The notes under the pieces: model-generated
The model's database searches: none
Told to the model about the DNA's origin: nothing
The model's input: only the letters and a program-made list of their open reading frames with translations
Assembly (NCBI GenBank): GCA_016712275.1
Contig: JADJRI010000048.1
Location: 1-37,886 of the forward strand
From: Planctomycetota bacterium
GTDB lineage: Bacteria; Planctomycetota; Phycisphaerae; UBA1845; UTPLA1
Reading direction: 5' to 3'
DNA: 37,886 nucleotides
Program-made: the position numbers and the translations under genes
Part shown: positions 19,609 through 28,168 of the stretch, piece by piece
Layout: every line of letters begins with the position of its first letter
Numbering within the stretch: position 1 is the first letter of the stretch

Positions 19609-22362
19609 ATGAGAGTTTGCCACGGCGCCATACTTTGCTTCCTCCTGAGTGCCTCAATCGTGTCAGGCCAGCAGAAACGGGTTTACATCGCGCCGGATGA
19701 CCATACCGATTATTTCTGGACGGCCGACAACGTCCAATATGAGCAGGCCTTTCTCACCACGCTCGATTATTACCTGGACCTTGCCGACACGACCCAGACC
19801 AATGCCGCCCCCTACCAAAGCCGCTGGAACTGCGACGGGCACCTCTGGATGTGGACCTATGAGAAGAATCGCACGCCGGCACAGTTTCAACGTCTGATCG
19901 ATCGCATTGCCGACGGGCACGTAAGCGTTCCGCTCAACGCGCTGTGCGTCTGCCTCGGCGCCGCGCCGGCCGAAGCGGTGCTTCGCGGCATGTACTATCC
20001 CGGAAAAATTGAGCGGCAATACGATGTTCGGTTTCGTCTTGCTTATCTGATCGAGAATCAAACGCAGCCTCTGGGCATCGCGTCTCTTTGGGCCGGATCG
20101 GGGGCGAAATATAGCTGGAAGGGAATCTGCGGTTGCGACTCGCAGGTGTCAAACCCGCATGACCGCGAACATGATATGTATCGGGCCCAGGGGCCGGACG
20201 GCGCGGAAATACTCATTAAATGGAACTCCATGCTCAACGGAAACGAGAACATGGGCGGATATGCTGAAGCCCGCTCGCCCACCGGTGTGGTCGATTTTGT
20301 GACGGTCAACGCGCCGTTCAACGGGTTCGCGGCGCGGTATCCCTATGACGTCATCGGCTGCTTTGGCAAAGGCTGGGACGATCTACAAACACAGACCAGC
20401 CAGTTCGTCACCACTGCCCAGAACATGAGCAATGCTTCGCGACAGGTCATCGTCTCTAACGAACAGGATTTCTTCGCGGACTTCGAACAGACATACAATG
20501 TCGCGGCGCTGCCCGCCAAGTCCGTCAGCTTTGGAAACGAATGGGAGCTATATTCCGCCGGCATGGCCGAAGTCACCGCACGCGCGAAGCGGGCCGTCGA
20601 AAAGCTCCGCGCGGCCGAGGCGATGACGGCGGTGGTGAGCCTGTTCGAACCGGAATTCATGAATGGCAGAGAGCCGGCTCGCGATCGGGCCTATATGAAC
20701 TGGGGCCTCTTCTGGGAGCACGATTTCGGCATGGTCGGCCCTCAGACCGGCTCTTTGGGGATCCAAAAGCGCATCACATGGCAGCATCTCATCACGGACG
20801 AAATCGAATTATATGTCAACACGCTTCACGATGACTCGGCCGATGCGCTGGCCGATCTGATTCCCATCGATGGTGCGAATCCGAGATACTATGTATTTAA
20901 CCCGCTTAGTTGGTCGCGCGACGCAATCGCCGATTTGCCCTATGCCGGACCATCGCCGATTCATATCATCGATGTTGCCTCACAACTCGAGCTGCCGTCG
21001 CAAATCGTCTCAATCGATGGGCAGGCCCATTTGCGCGTTCTTGTCGAGGACATTCCTTCCGTGGGCTATCGTGTTCTTGAAATTCGCGACGGAAGCGGCC
21101 AATCCTTTTCCAACGCCGCAATGGTGACACCAGACGGCAACTCGCAAATCATCGAAAATTCGATTTATCGCGTTACCTTCGCCACGAACGGCGCGATCAC
21201 CAGCCTGATTGACAAAATGCGCTCGGATCGCGAATTTGCCCAGGGCTTTTCGGGCCGGGTGATGAATGACCTCGGCGCCTCGACGGGAACCATCACCATC
21301 GAAAACGTGGGACCGGTTTCAGTCACATTGAAAGCCGTCGCGGATTTGCCAGTCCTACACACAAGCCGCGTCACACTCTATCGCGGTGTCGATCGCATCG
21401 ACATCGAAAACGAGATTACCCAGAATTTCAGCACCACCCGGACCTACGCATTCGGATTCAACATAACCTCTCCCGCCGTCCGACACGAAGAAGTTGGCGC
21501 GATCCTCCGTGCCAGTCTGGTGACGGACGGCGGCGACTATTCGCCCAGAAACGCGCGGTATGACTGGCTCACGTTGAATCATTTCGCGGACATCACCGGA
21601 AGCGAAGGCGTCGGCGTCACGCTGTCCAATTCAGATGCCTCATTCTTCAAGCTGGGAAACAGCACGCCGGGGCTTCTGGATACCTCCACCCCTTCAATCG
21701 CCGTCCTGGCCGGCGGCAAGGTGGCGAACGGCGGCAACGGAATTCCGAATCAGGGCGGCGACACAAGTTTCACCAATAGATTTGCGTTGCGAACCCACGA
21801 TGCATACGGCCAGCAAGCCACCATGAAGATGGCACTCGAACATCAGAATCCGCCGGTTTGCCGCATGGTCACGGCAGGAAATCCGCGGCTGCCATCGGAT
21901 CACTTTTCAGCCGTCCAATTATCGAACGCCAATGTGCTGCTCTGGGCCTTCAAGCTGCACGAGGACGGAGCGGATCAGGGGCTTGTCGCTCGACTGTGGA
22001 ATCAGGCCGAAACGCCGCAGAGCACTGATCTGCAAATCTCGCCGCGGGCGATTGAGAGTGCCGTGAGTGTGACGCATATCGAAACCGACGTGTCCGCACA
22101 ATCCGTCGGGCCTGCCGGAATCACAACCGTCCTGGCACGACAGCAGATTCAGTCGTTTCGACTGATGCCGATGGCGACGGGCCATTGCGGCGATTTTGAC
22201 GCCGACAATGATGTTGATTCCCTGGATCTGGCGGTGTTTGTCAACGTGCTCATCGGCGCGGACATGAGTTCCGCGCATGCCGGGATCGCGGACATCAATC
22301 AGGATGGAATGTCCGACGGAAATGACGTAAGCGAATTCGTCGATTGCCTGCTCGGAAACTAG
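19609..22362 (+). CDS. Secreted GH38-like (alpha-mannosidase-type) glycoside hydrolase with C-terminal dockerin-like repeat
   Basis: Starting at 19609 the protein has 917 residues with a signal peptide (MRVCHGAILCFLLSASIVSG). DDHTDYFW near residues 30-37 resembles the zinc-binding H-x-D...W opening of GH38 enzymes. EPEFMNGREPARDRAYMNWGLFWEHDFG lies in the catalytic half (shortened here as EPEFMNG and YMNWGLFWEHDFG). From about residue 400 on, the protein is beta-rich, as in the GH38 C-terminal sandwich. The last 60 residues hold two calcium-loop repeats, GDFDADNDVDSLD and DINQDGMSDGNDVSEF, a dockerin-like module common at the ends of planctomycete exported proteins. The upstream in-frame start at 19462 is rejected because it would put about 50 residues before the signal peptide. 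I could not locate the usual GH38 nucleophile motif, so activity is uncertain. Confidence 0.72.
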   Translation: MRVCHGAILCFLLSASIVSGQQKRVYIAPDDHTDYFWTADNVQYEQAFLTTLDYYLDLADTTQTNAAPYQSRWNCDGHLWMWTYEKNRTPAQFQRLIDRIADGHVSVPLNALCVCLGAAPAEAVLRGMYYPGKIERQYDVRFRLAYLIENQTQPLGIASLWAGSGAKYSWKGICGCDSQVSNPHDREHDMYRAQGPDGAEILIKWNSMLNGNENMGGYAEARSPTGVVDFVTVNAPFNGFAARYPYDVIGCFGKGWDDLQTQTSQFVTTAQNMSNASRQVIVSNEQDFFADFEQTYNVAALPAKSVSFGNEWELYSAGMAEVTARAKRAVEKLRAAEAMTAVVSLFEPEFMNGREPARDRAYMNWGLFWEHDFGMVGPQTGSLGIQKRITWQHLITDEIELYVNTLHDDSADALADLIPIDGANPRYYVFNPLSWSRDAIADLPYAGPSPIHIIDVASQLELPSQIVSIDGQAHLRVLVEDIPSVGYRVLEIRDGSGQSFSNAAMVTPDGNSQIIENSIYRVTFATNGAITSLIDKMRSDREFAQGFSGRVMNDLGASTGTITIENVGPVSVTLKAVADLPVLHTSRVTLYRGVDRIDIENEITQNFSTTRTYAFGFNITSPAVRHEEVGAILRASLVTDGGDYSPRNARYDWLTLNHFADITGSEGVGVTLSNSDASFFKLGNSTPGLLDTSTPSIAVLAGGKVANGGNGIPNQGGDTSFTNRFALRTHDAYGQQATMKMALEHQNPPVCRMVTAGNPRLPSDHFSAVQLSNANVLLWAFKLHEDGADQGLVARLWNQAETPQSTDLQISPRAIESAVSVTHIETDVSAQSVGPAGITTVLARQQIQSFRLMPMATGHCGDFDADNDVDSLDLAVFVNVLIGADMSSAHAGIADINQDGMSDGNDVSEFVDCLLGN

Positions 22363-22396
22363 AGCAATTCACGATTGTATTGATCTGTTTAGCACA

Positions 22397-22409
22397 GCCC
22401 CAACGGGGC
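22397..22409 (+). terminator. Short GC hairpin after the GH38-like gene
   Basis: GCCCC-AAC-GGGGC forms a 5-bp stem 34 bases after the GH38-like stop. It has no T tract, so it is a weak terminator candidate. Confidence 0.25.
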
Positions 22410-22449
22410 AGGGAGAACGCGGAGTGGCCTCATTCAACCGTGAAACGCT

Positions 22450-22593
22450 CTAAACGACTCGGCCGTCGCCGTGACGTCGAATCACATGCAGTGTGTAGCC
22501 GGAAATGTCCGCGTGCCGGGCGTCGCAATAGGGACAGGCAAAACACTCCCCGTCCAAAGTACCATGATGGCCATGATCTTCATGTCGCGACAT
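22450..22593 (-). CDS. 47-residue C2H2 zinc-finger mini-protein
   Basis: The protein contains one complete classical zinc finger: CPYC, then 12 residues, then HVIRRH, that is C-x2-C-x12-H-x4-H. This exact spacing is the usual eukaryotic-type C2H2 pattern and differs from the bacterial Ros/MucR type (shorter loop). A histidine-rich N-terminus (MSRHEDHGHHG) may bind further metal. I chose the ATG at 22593; an in-frame GTG at 22662 would add 23 residues without obvious motif. No strong Shine-Dalgarno sequence is seen. The gene lies downstream of the kinase-like gene on the same strand (196-base gap) and converges with the GH38-like gene. It may bind DNA, RNA or protein, or simply zinc; I cannot say which. 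Confidence 0.55.
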   Translation of the reverse strand: MSRHEDHGHHGTLDGECFACPYCDARHADISGYTLHVIRRHGDGRVV

Positions 22594-22789
22594 ACGAGAT
22601 TCCGGCCGCGCATCTCCTGCGGTTCCACTTCGCTCGCGATTTGCGACATTGGATGAATGCACGATGGTTCCCCCTGTTTGATGCGGCGTTGATGCACGCC
22701 CTCAACTCAATCACAAGGGTACAATATCGAATGGGTTGAATTTCAACGTGTCGCGGAAAATCCGGCAACAATGGGCAAGAGTCGCATTG

Positions 22790-25072
22790 TCAATTCGCCG
22801 GGTCCTGATCTGCCGTCTTGCCGAATTGCTCGGCCTTTTCGGACTTGCCCCAGGATCGATAACAGTCGACCACGCGCTGCCGGGCCACCAGCACATCCGG
22901 ATGATTCGGACCCAGTTTTGCAAGTAGTCCCTGATAACCCTTGATCAACAAGGGCTCGGCTTTTTCGAATTTCGACATGGCCGCGAAACATGCACCCAAT
23001 CGGCTGCGCGTATCAGCCGTCAGGACATGTGATTTCGACAACTTCACTTCAAACACGGCCAAGGCTTCGCGGAAGGCGTCGGCCGCAGCTTCATATTTCA
23101 TTTGATCAAACAAAACCATGCCCAGATTCTGCGCGGTTCCAGCCGTTCGCCGATCCACATCGCCCAGCGCTTTGCGTCGTCCGAACAGTGTTTGCTGCAG
23201 GAGCTCCTCGGCCTCGGTAAACTTCTGCTGCGGATAGAGCGTCATGGCGAGATTGTTCATCGCGGTCAGTGTGCGGGCATCTTCTTCGCCGAATTTTGTG
23301 CTCGCCGCGGCGACCAGTCGCCTACACACCGGCTCCGCTTCCACCGGCTTGCCGGATGCGAAAAGCGCTGAAGCCAGAATGTTCATGGTCTCAATGGAAT
23401 CCTCGCTGTCGTCTCCCAACGCTTCCGAACGAACGGTCAGGGCGTCGCTGGCCAGTGCAACGGCGGCCTTGGCCTCTCCGACATCGGTCATGAGCATCGC
23501 CACTTCGCTTGAGAGCATTGCCCGTGCAAGGGGAGCATCCGCGAAATCGCGCCCGATTCGTTCGGCCGCTTCGTTCAATAGTCCGGGCAGCCCGGCCCAC
23601 TGCGCTGAATCGCCTTTGCGCGCATTCAGAAGCGAGGCCCAGAATCTGGAGGTCGCTTCATAGGTCTTCGCCCGCATCTCCGCGGTTTCGGCTCTTTCAG
23701 TCAACTCACTTTGCACTGAATCAACCGAGGCCAATTGCCCCTGTGCTTCCGCGATGCGCGTTTGAATCGACTCTCGCTCCGACTTTACTTCTTCCAGCGC
23801 ATCCTTCGCCTGTTTCAATTCAGCGAGGGCAATGTCGCGGGCATTTCGTTCCAGCGCGATCTGACCCGCCGCGGTTTGCTCGACTTCCGCCACCCGCTTG
23901 TGACCCGCCTGCCGCGTCGTCATGTGAATATGAAGTCCGAATGCCAATACGGCCATGGTCATAATGATGCCGGAAATGGTGCGCGACTTGTATCGCATCG
24001 CCAGCTTGCGGAATTCGTACATCGCGCCGGCGCGTCGGGCGCCGACCGGGCGGGCATCGAAATAGTTCTCCATGTCCTGCGACAAGGACATGACTGTTTG
24101 ATAGCGATCCGAGGGTTGCTTCTCCATCGCCTTCAGCACAATGGCTTCAAGATCGCCGCGCAAACTGGCCTTGATGCTGCTCGGCTTCGGCGGCATTTCC
24201 GCCAGAACAGCCTGAACGATTTCCTTGCCGTTTTCCGAGTCGCACTTATACGGAAGCTTGTCTGTCAGAAGTTCGTAGAGTATGACACCGAGCGAATAGA
24301 CATCTGTTCGCACATCAAGATCGTATAGTCGGCCGGAAACCTGCTCGGGGCTCTTGTAGGCCAGAAATTCACGGAATTCCCGCTTCGCAAAGTCCTCGCG
24401 CGGCGGACCGATATCGACATCCGTCACGCCGGCGATGCCAAGGCCCACGATCTTGGGATTGCACTTGCCATCGATCAAAATGTTGCTGGGGCGCAAATCG
24501 CGGTGGATCAGACATCGCTGGTGGCCGTAATGCACTGCTTCGCACAAGCGGGCGAACATCGAAAGCCGATCGTCGAGCGACAACTTGTGAATGGAGAGAT
24601 ATTCATTCAGCGCCACGCCCTTGATGAACTCGCTGACGATGTAGCAGTGTCCCTCTTTGGTCGTGCCGGCGTCGAGGGTGGCGGCAATGCCGGGGTGTGA
24701 CAGGTGGCGCAGTCGTTCGATTTCGACCCGTGCCCGCGATATGCGATCGAAATCCGGCAGATCGCGATTGTAGATTAACTTGATCGCCACGCGCCTCTTG
24801 GTCCGGATGTCTTCCGCTTTGTATACGATGCTGGTGGAAGTTTCGCTGACCGTGCGAATGACGCGATAGTCTTTGATGATGTTCTCAATGGCCGACGGAG
24901 TTTCAATGTGACCCTCGGCACTTTCCGCGCCGTCTACCGGTTCCAGCGCGGCGATCTGCGACGCGGCGGCGGCATTGGGTTTGAAACCGGCCATCGGCTT
25001 CAGGCCCTTCGGTTCGTGGGCGGCGGTGGTCTGGTTCTTATTCTGCATCATGGTCACCAGCTTATTCTTCAT
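22790..25072 (-). CDS. Membrane-bound kinase-like protein with TPR tail, probable pseudokinase
   Basis: Starting at 25072 the protein has 760 residues. Residues 69-340 have the kinase fold: the VAIK lysine (K98), IHRDLRPSN (catalytic loop, D192, N197), YKSPEQ and the DVYSLGVILYELL helix. Two key elements are missing. The glycine loop reads VSETSTSIVY with no glycine, and the DFG motif reads GLG (residues 210-212), removing the magnesium-binding aspartate. This suggests loss of phosphotransfer. One membrane helix (about 364-384) is followed by a coiled coil (about 395-470) and tetratricopeptide repeats to the end, such as ARTLTAMNNLAMTLYPQQKF. It lies 95 bases after the secretin gene on the same strand, so it may scaffold or sense for that system (inference). 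A TTG start at 25132 would add 20 residues but has no support. Confidence 0.85.
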   Translation of the reverse strand: MKNKLVTMMQNKNQTTAAHEPKGLKPMAGFKPNAAAASQIAALEPVDGAESAEGHIETPSAIENIIKDYRVIRTVSETSTSIVYKAEDIRTKRRVAIKLIYNRDLPDFDRISRARVEIERLRHLSHPGIAATLDAGTTKEGHCYIVSEFIKGVALNEYLSIHKLSLDDRLSMFARLCEAVHYGHQRCLIHRDLRPSNILIDGKCNPKIVGLGIAGVTDVDIGPPREDFAKREFREFLAYKSPEQVSGRLYDLDVRTDVYSLGVILYELLTDKLPYKCDSENGKEIVQAVLAEMPPKPSSIKASLRGDLEAIVLKAMEKQPSDRYQTVMSLSQDMENYFDARPVGARRAGAMYEFRKLAMRYKSRTISGIIMTMAVLAFGLHIHMTTRQAGHKRVAEVEQTAAGQIALERNARDIALAELKQAKDALEEVKSERESIQTRIAEAQGQLASVDSVQSELTERAETAEMRAKTYEATSRFWASLLNARKGDSAQWAGLPGLLNEAAERIGRDFADAPLARAMLSSEVAMLMTDVGEAKAAVALASDALTVRSEALGDDSEDSIETMNILASALFASGKPVEAEPVCRRLVAAASTKFGEEDARTLTAMNNLAMTLYPQQKFTEAEELLQQTLFGRRKALGDVDRRTAGTAQNLGMVLFDQMKYEAAADAFREALAVFEVKLSKSHVLTADTRSRLGACFAAMSKFEKAEPLLIKGYQGLLAKLGPNHPDVLVARQRVVDCYRSWGKSEKAEQFGKTADQDPAN

Positions 25073-25167
25073 CGATTGAACGTTTTTCTCGCGTGGCGTG
25101 CGAATTGTGCTCGCTCGCCATCTACAACTCACTATTCGCCATTTGCGTCAGGACATCTAATCGCGAC

Positions 25168-27495
25168 TCATTCCGCCAGAGCGCCGGGTTCCTGATCTTC
25201 GATGCCCCAGTTTCCCTGCAGTCTTGCATGCATCGGCTTCGTGCGGCTGTCGCGATGGACAAGCGTTCCACCCTGGCTCTCGCTGGGAACGGCCGATGTG
25301 CTTCTCGGTGACGGTGGAGCCGAGCCTTCAAGTTGTCCCAGGCCGAAAAGCTCCCAGTCGTCCGGGTGCTGCATCATCTGACCCGGCGGCGGCGGAACCT
25401 GCTCGGGTTCAAGTGCTTCGACCAGATTGGGCGTCACGAGCACGACCAACTCCGTGTTCGATCGTTGATAATCCACGGAACTGAACAACTGCCCCAGCAC
25501 CGGAACGTCGCCAAGACCCGGAATCTTGCTGGCGATGGCGTTGACTGTTTCATTCAGCAACCCGGCAATGGCGAAAGTCTTGCCGTTCGGACATTCGACC
25601 GTCGATTCCACGCGGCGCGTTCGGAACGTAAACACCGGAATCGTATCAATCTGCCGCGAGCCCGGCACCGCATCGCTCACTTCCGACATGACGTGCAGAC
25701 GAATGATCTGATCCGCCCCGACAGTCGGTGTGAAGGCAAGGCGCACGCCGAATTCCTTGTATTCAATCGTAATGGCGCCGGCCACGGCACCGCCCTGAGA
25801 AACGGGAATCGGCACTTCGCCGCCCGCAAGGAAGGTCGCCGTTTGCCCGCTGATCGCGACGAGATTCGGCTCCGCCAGCGTTCTCGCCAAGCCGTTCGTG
25901 CGAAGAGCATTCATGAAAATCTGCAACTCGGCCTTGGGGAAACCGAATGAGACGTTGGTGTTGGCGCCGTTGCCGACCGCGTTGACGCCGTAGAGCTGCT
26001 GGCCCTGCAGCACGTTGGCGAGGCCGCTGCTGCCGAAGGTCGTCGGATTCAGATTGCCAAGGTTGTTCGCGAAGAAAAAGTCGCGCGACCAGTCGGATGC
26101 GCCGATGGCCCAGTTAAAGCCAAGATTGCGCAGTGCCTCCTTGTTCACTTCAGCCACAACCACGCGAAGCAAAGTCTGCTGTGTGCCCGACACCATAAGA
26201 TGGTTGATCGCATCGCGACCTTGATAGGCGCGGGCCAGTTCCTCGATCTGCTTGGCCGTTTGAGTGTCCGGAACATTGCCCTGCAACACAAGCTGGCCGT
26301 TGAGTGAACCAATGCGGATGTCAGACCGTGGCGCAAGCGACCGAATCAAGTCGGACAACACAACAACGTTGGGCTCGACATACACATGAAAGACGCGATG
26401 CTCCTGCGCCTGACCCTGACCGATCGTGAGTACGAGTTGTGTGGTGCCGGTGCTCTTTCCGACCACGATGATTCGATTCGGCGCGGGAACGATGATGTCG
26501 GCGACATTCGGATCGACGATGTTCGCGCCATCGACCGGACCGCTCAAATCCACCACCATGGAGGTGTTCACGCTGACGCGAATCAATTCCGAGGGCTGGT
26601 CCTTCAATGTCATTCGGGCAATCGAAATACCGGAACGCAATTGAGTGGACAAGCCACTGCCCGATGCCGGCGGCGATTCAACGTCTTCCACTTGCGCCGC
26701 GTCTGTCGGAACATGATTGGTCGACGCGGGCTGCATGGTTTCAGTCTTCGAATGCGTAATATTGGGCTTCGTGCCGCCCGGCATGGTGTAGGTCGAGCCA
26801 AAGTCGGGAAAGTCGGCTTCTTCCTCCGCTTCATCTTTGTCCGCGTTGTTGTCGCCCGCGTTGTCGTCGTCCACGTCATTTTCGACCGCATCTTCTTCAT
26901 CAGCGTCCTCTTCAAGGGCTGACTCGTCGGGCGGCGGCGAGCCCGTTGGGCTTGGTGATACTTCGATGTCATCCGTGATGAGCGGCTCTTCGAGGTCCGT
27001 TTCATCGGACTCGAAGCTGTCATCCTCATTCATCGAATCGTCGTAGCGAACCGGAGACACGACTGACTGTGTCTTCACAACCGGGGGCGCCGCCACGGGG
27101 GCATTCGTTTTAGAGTCGATCGCATCCGACGCATCGCTCGCAGTCTCGTCCTCGCCCTGGTCCTCGTCCTCGTCGATGGCGCCGGTATCGGGAACGTCCG
27201 TTCCTTCCTCCTCGCCCTCTTCGACGAATGACTGGCCGGAGTTGGCGAGAACAACAAACGACCCGTTGCTGAACGCATGGGTGTCGAGGTCGCGATGATC
27301 CTGTCCGCGAATCGATCTCTCGGACAATCCTCCATTCGACTGTGCCGAGTTCGCCGGTGCGCCGGAGGGCAGGTCCGCCCAAACCCATGCGGCCTGAACC
27401 GCTCGCAGTGCATCGCTAGTGGCCCAGTTTCCCGCGGCCGGCGTCTTTCCGTGAAACAGCACTGACAAACTGAAAAGTGTGATGTGTGAAATCAT
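25168..27495 (-). CDS. CpaC/RcpA-like secretin with long acidic linker (Tad/type II family)
   Basis: Starting at 27495 the protein has 775 residues with a signal peptide (MISHITLFSLSVLFHG). Residues about 80-245 are a low-complexity region dominated by D and E. Then comes the pilus-secretin N-terminal domain (VNTSMVVDLSGPVDG, VVGKSTGTTQLVLT), a BON-like segment (GSLNGQLVLQGNVPD) and the secretin core: LAEPNLVAISGQTATFLAGGEVPIP, here split, then EYKEFGVRLAFTP, SKIPGLGDVPVLGQLF and NTELVVLVTPNLVEAL. This core forms an outer-membrane ring. The order N-domain, BON, secretin is that of CpaC in Tad/Flp pilus systems. No CpaB, CpaF ATPase or pilin gene is visible nearby. It is 36 bases downstream of the PilZ gene and followed by the kinase-like gene, probably one operon. 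Confidence 0.9.
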   Translation of the reverse strand: MISHITLFSLSVLFHGKTPAAGNWATSDALRAVQAAWVWADLPSGAPANSAQSNGGLSERSIRGQDHRDLDTHAFSNGSFVVLANSGQSFVEEGEEEGTDVPDTGAIDEDEDQGEDETASDASDAIDSKTNAPVAAPPVVKTQSVVSPVRYDDSMNEDDSFESDETDLEEPLITDDIEVSPSPTGSPPPDESALEEDADEEDAVENDVDDDNAGDNNADKDEAEEEADFPDFGSTYTMPGGTKPNITHSKTETMQPASTNHVPTDAAQVEDVESPPASGSGLSTQLRSGISIARMTLKDQPSELIRVSVNTSMVVDLSGPVDGANIVDPNVADIIVPAPNRIIVVGKSTGTTQLVLTIGQGQAQEHRVFHVYVEPNVVVLSDLIRSLAPRSDIRIGSLNGQLVLQGNVPDTQTAKQIEELARAYQGRDAINHLMVSGTQQTLLRVVVAEVNKEALRNLGFNWAIGASDWSRDFFFANNLGNLNPTTFGSSGLANVLQGQQLYGVNAVGNGANTNVSFGFPKAELQIFMNALRTNGLARTLAEPNLVAISGQTATFLAGGEVPIPVSQGGAVAGAITIEYKEFGVRLAFTPTVGADQIIRLHVMSEVSDAVPGSRQIDTIPVFTFRTRRVESTVECPNGKTFAIAGLLNETVNAIASKIPGLGDVPVLGQLFSSVDYQRSNTELVVLVTPNLVEALEPEQVPPPPGQMMQHPDDWELFGLGQLEGSAPPSPRSTSAVPSESQGGTLVHRDSRTKPMHARLQGNWGIEDQEPGALAE

Positions 27496-27531
27496 GGTTC
27501 TTGTTACCCGCCTGTCGTTAATCGACAATCA

Positions 27532-27894
27532 TCAGGAAAATATCAGCCTGACTCCGACCTTGTTTCCGCCCAGCGTCTGCGTGCAGTGTCTCACCACGCC
27601 GACGACGTGAAAGGGCTTGCCGTCCGGATTCACTTCAATCAGGACCTGCATGCCCTTTTCAAATTCTTGATCGGACTTCAACATGAGTCCGCTATTCGAG
27701 AGATTCATCATGGTCATGTGGCGTCGGACTGTTTCACCGTCGACATCCATCATCACGGCCACTTCCATCTGAAACGAATTCCGCTCTTCGTCGCGCTGCG
27801 GTTCGCGGCGCACCTGGGGCACATCCACCATTTTGATGAAGGTCATCCATTCGCCGCGGGTTGCAAACACGACATCCATGTTGCGAGTGCTCAT
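27532..27894 (-). CDS. PilZ-domain protein (putative c-di-GMP receptor)
   Basis: The protein has 120 residues when started at the ATG at 27894, which GAGGTG precedes by 8 bases; the TTG at 27900 is less likely. An arginine-rich segment, VRREPQRDEERN, comes before a beta strand, and NLSNSGLML matches the (D/N)xSxxG signature of PilZ. The tail PFHVVGVVRHCTQTLGGNKVGVRLIF is the usual end of the barrel. The first half of the ligand motif (RxxxR) can be matched in REPQR, so c-di-GMP binding is plausible but unproven. It is first in the minus-strand operon with the secretin and kinase-like genes, which suggests a link between c-di-GMP and that secretion or pilus system. Confidence 0.8.
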   Translation of the reverse strand: MSTRNMDVVFATRGEWMTFIKMVDVPQVRREPQRDEERNSFQMEVAVMMDVDGETVRRHMTMMNLSNSGLMLKSDQEFEKGMQVLIEVNPDGKPFHVVGVVRHCTQTLGGNKVGVRLIFS

Positions 27895-28168
27895 GTACAA
27901 ATCACCTCTTGGCGGCCATGTACGATCCTTCTCACGCCGGTTGACGAGCTATATCGGAACTGAATCCAAGACCCATAAGCCCCAATTCACGACATTTTTC
28001 TGATCAGACTGATAGTTGGATCGTTATGGGACGGCAACATCGTCCGGCAAAATCAGCCAAAGCCAGACGCCGATGCGTTCGATGATTGGAATGCGGGGAT
28101 TCACCAATGAGGAACATCCTCGGCGACTGTCATGGTCCTGCCCCGCGCCGAGTTGGGAGGTACGCATC

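Noticed and set aside
22344..22739. 131-residue plus-strand open frame overlapping the end of the GH38-like gene
   Set aside because: It is rich in R, H and P in a shadow-like way and covers the better supported C2H2 frame on the other strand.
25073..25132. Extended N-terminus of the kinase-like protein from a TTG start
   Set aside because: No ribosome-binding site and no family sequence; the ATG at 25072 gives a sensible N-terminus.
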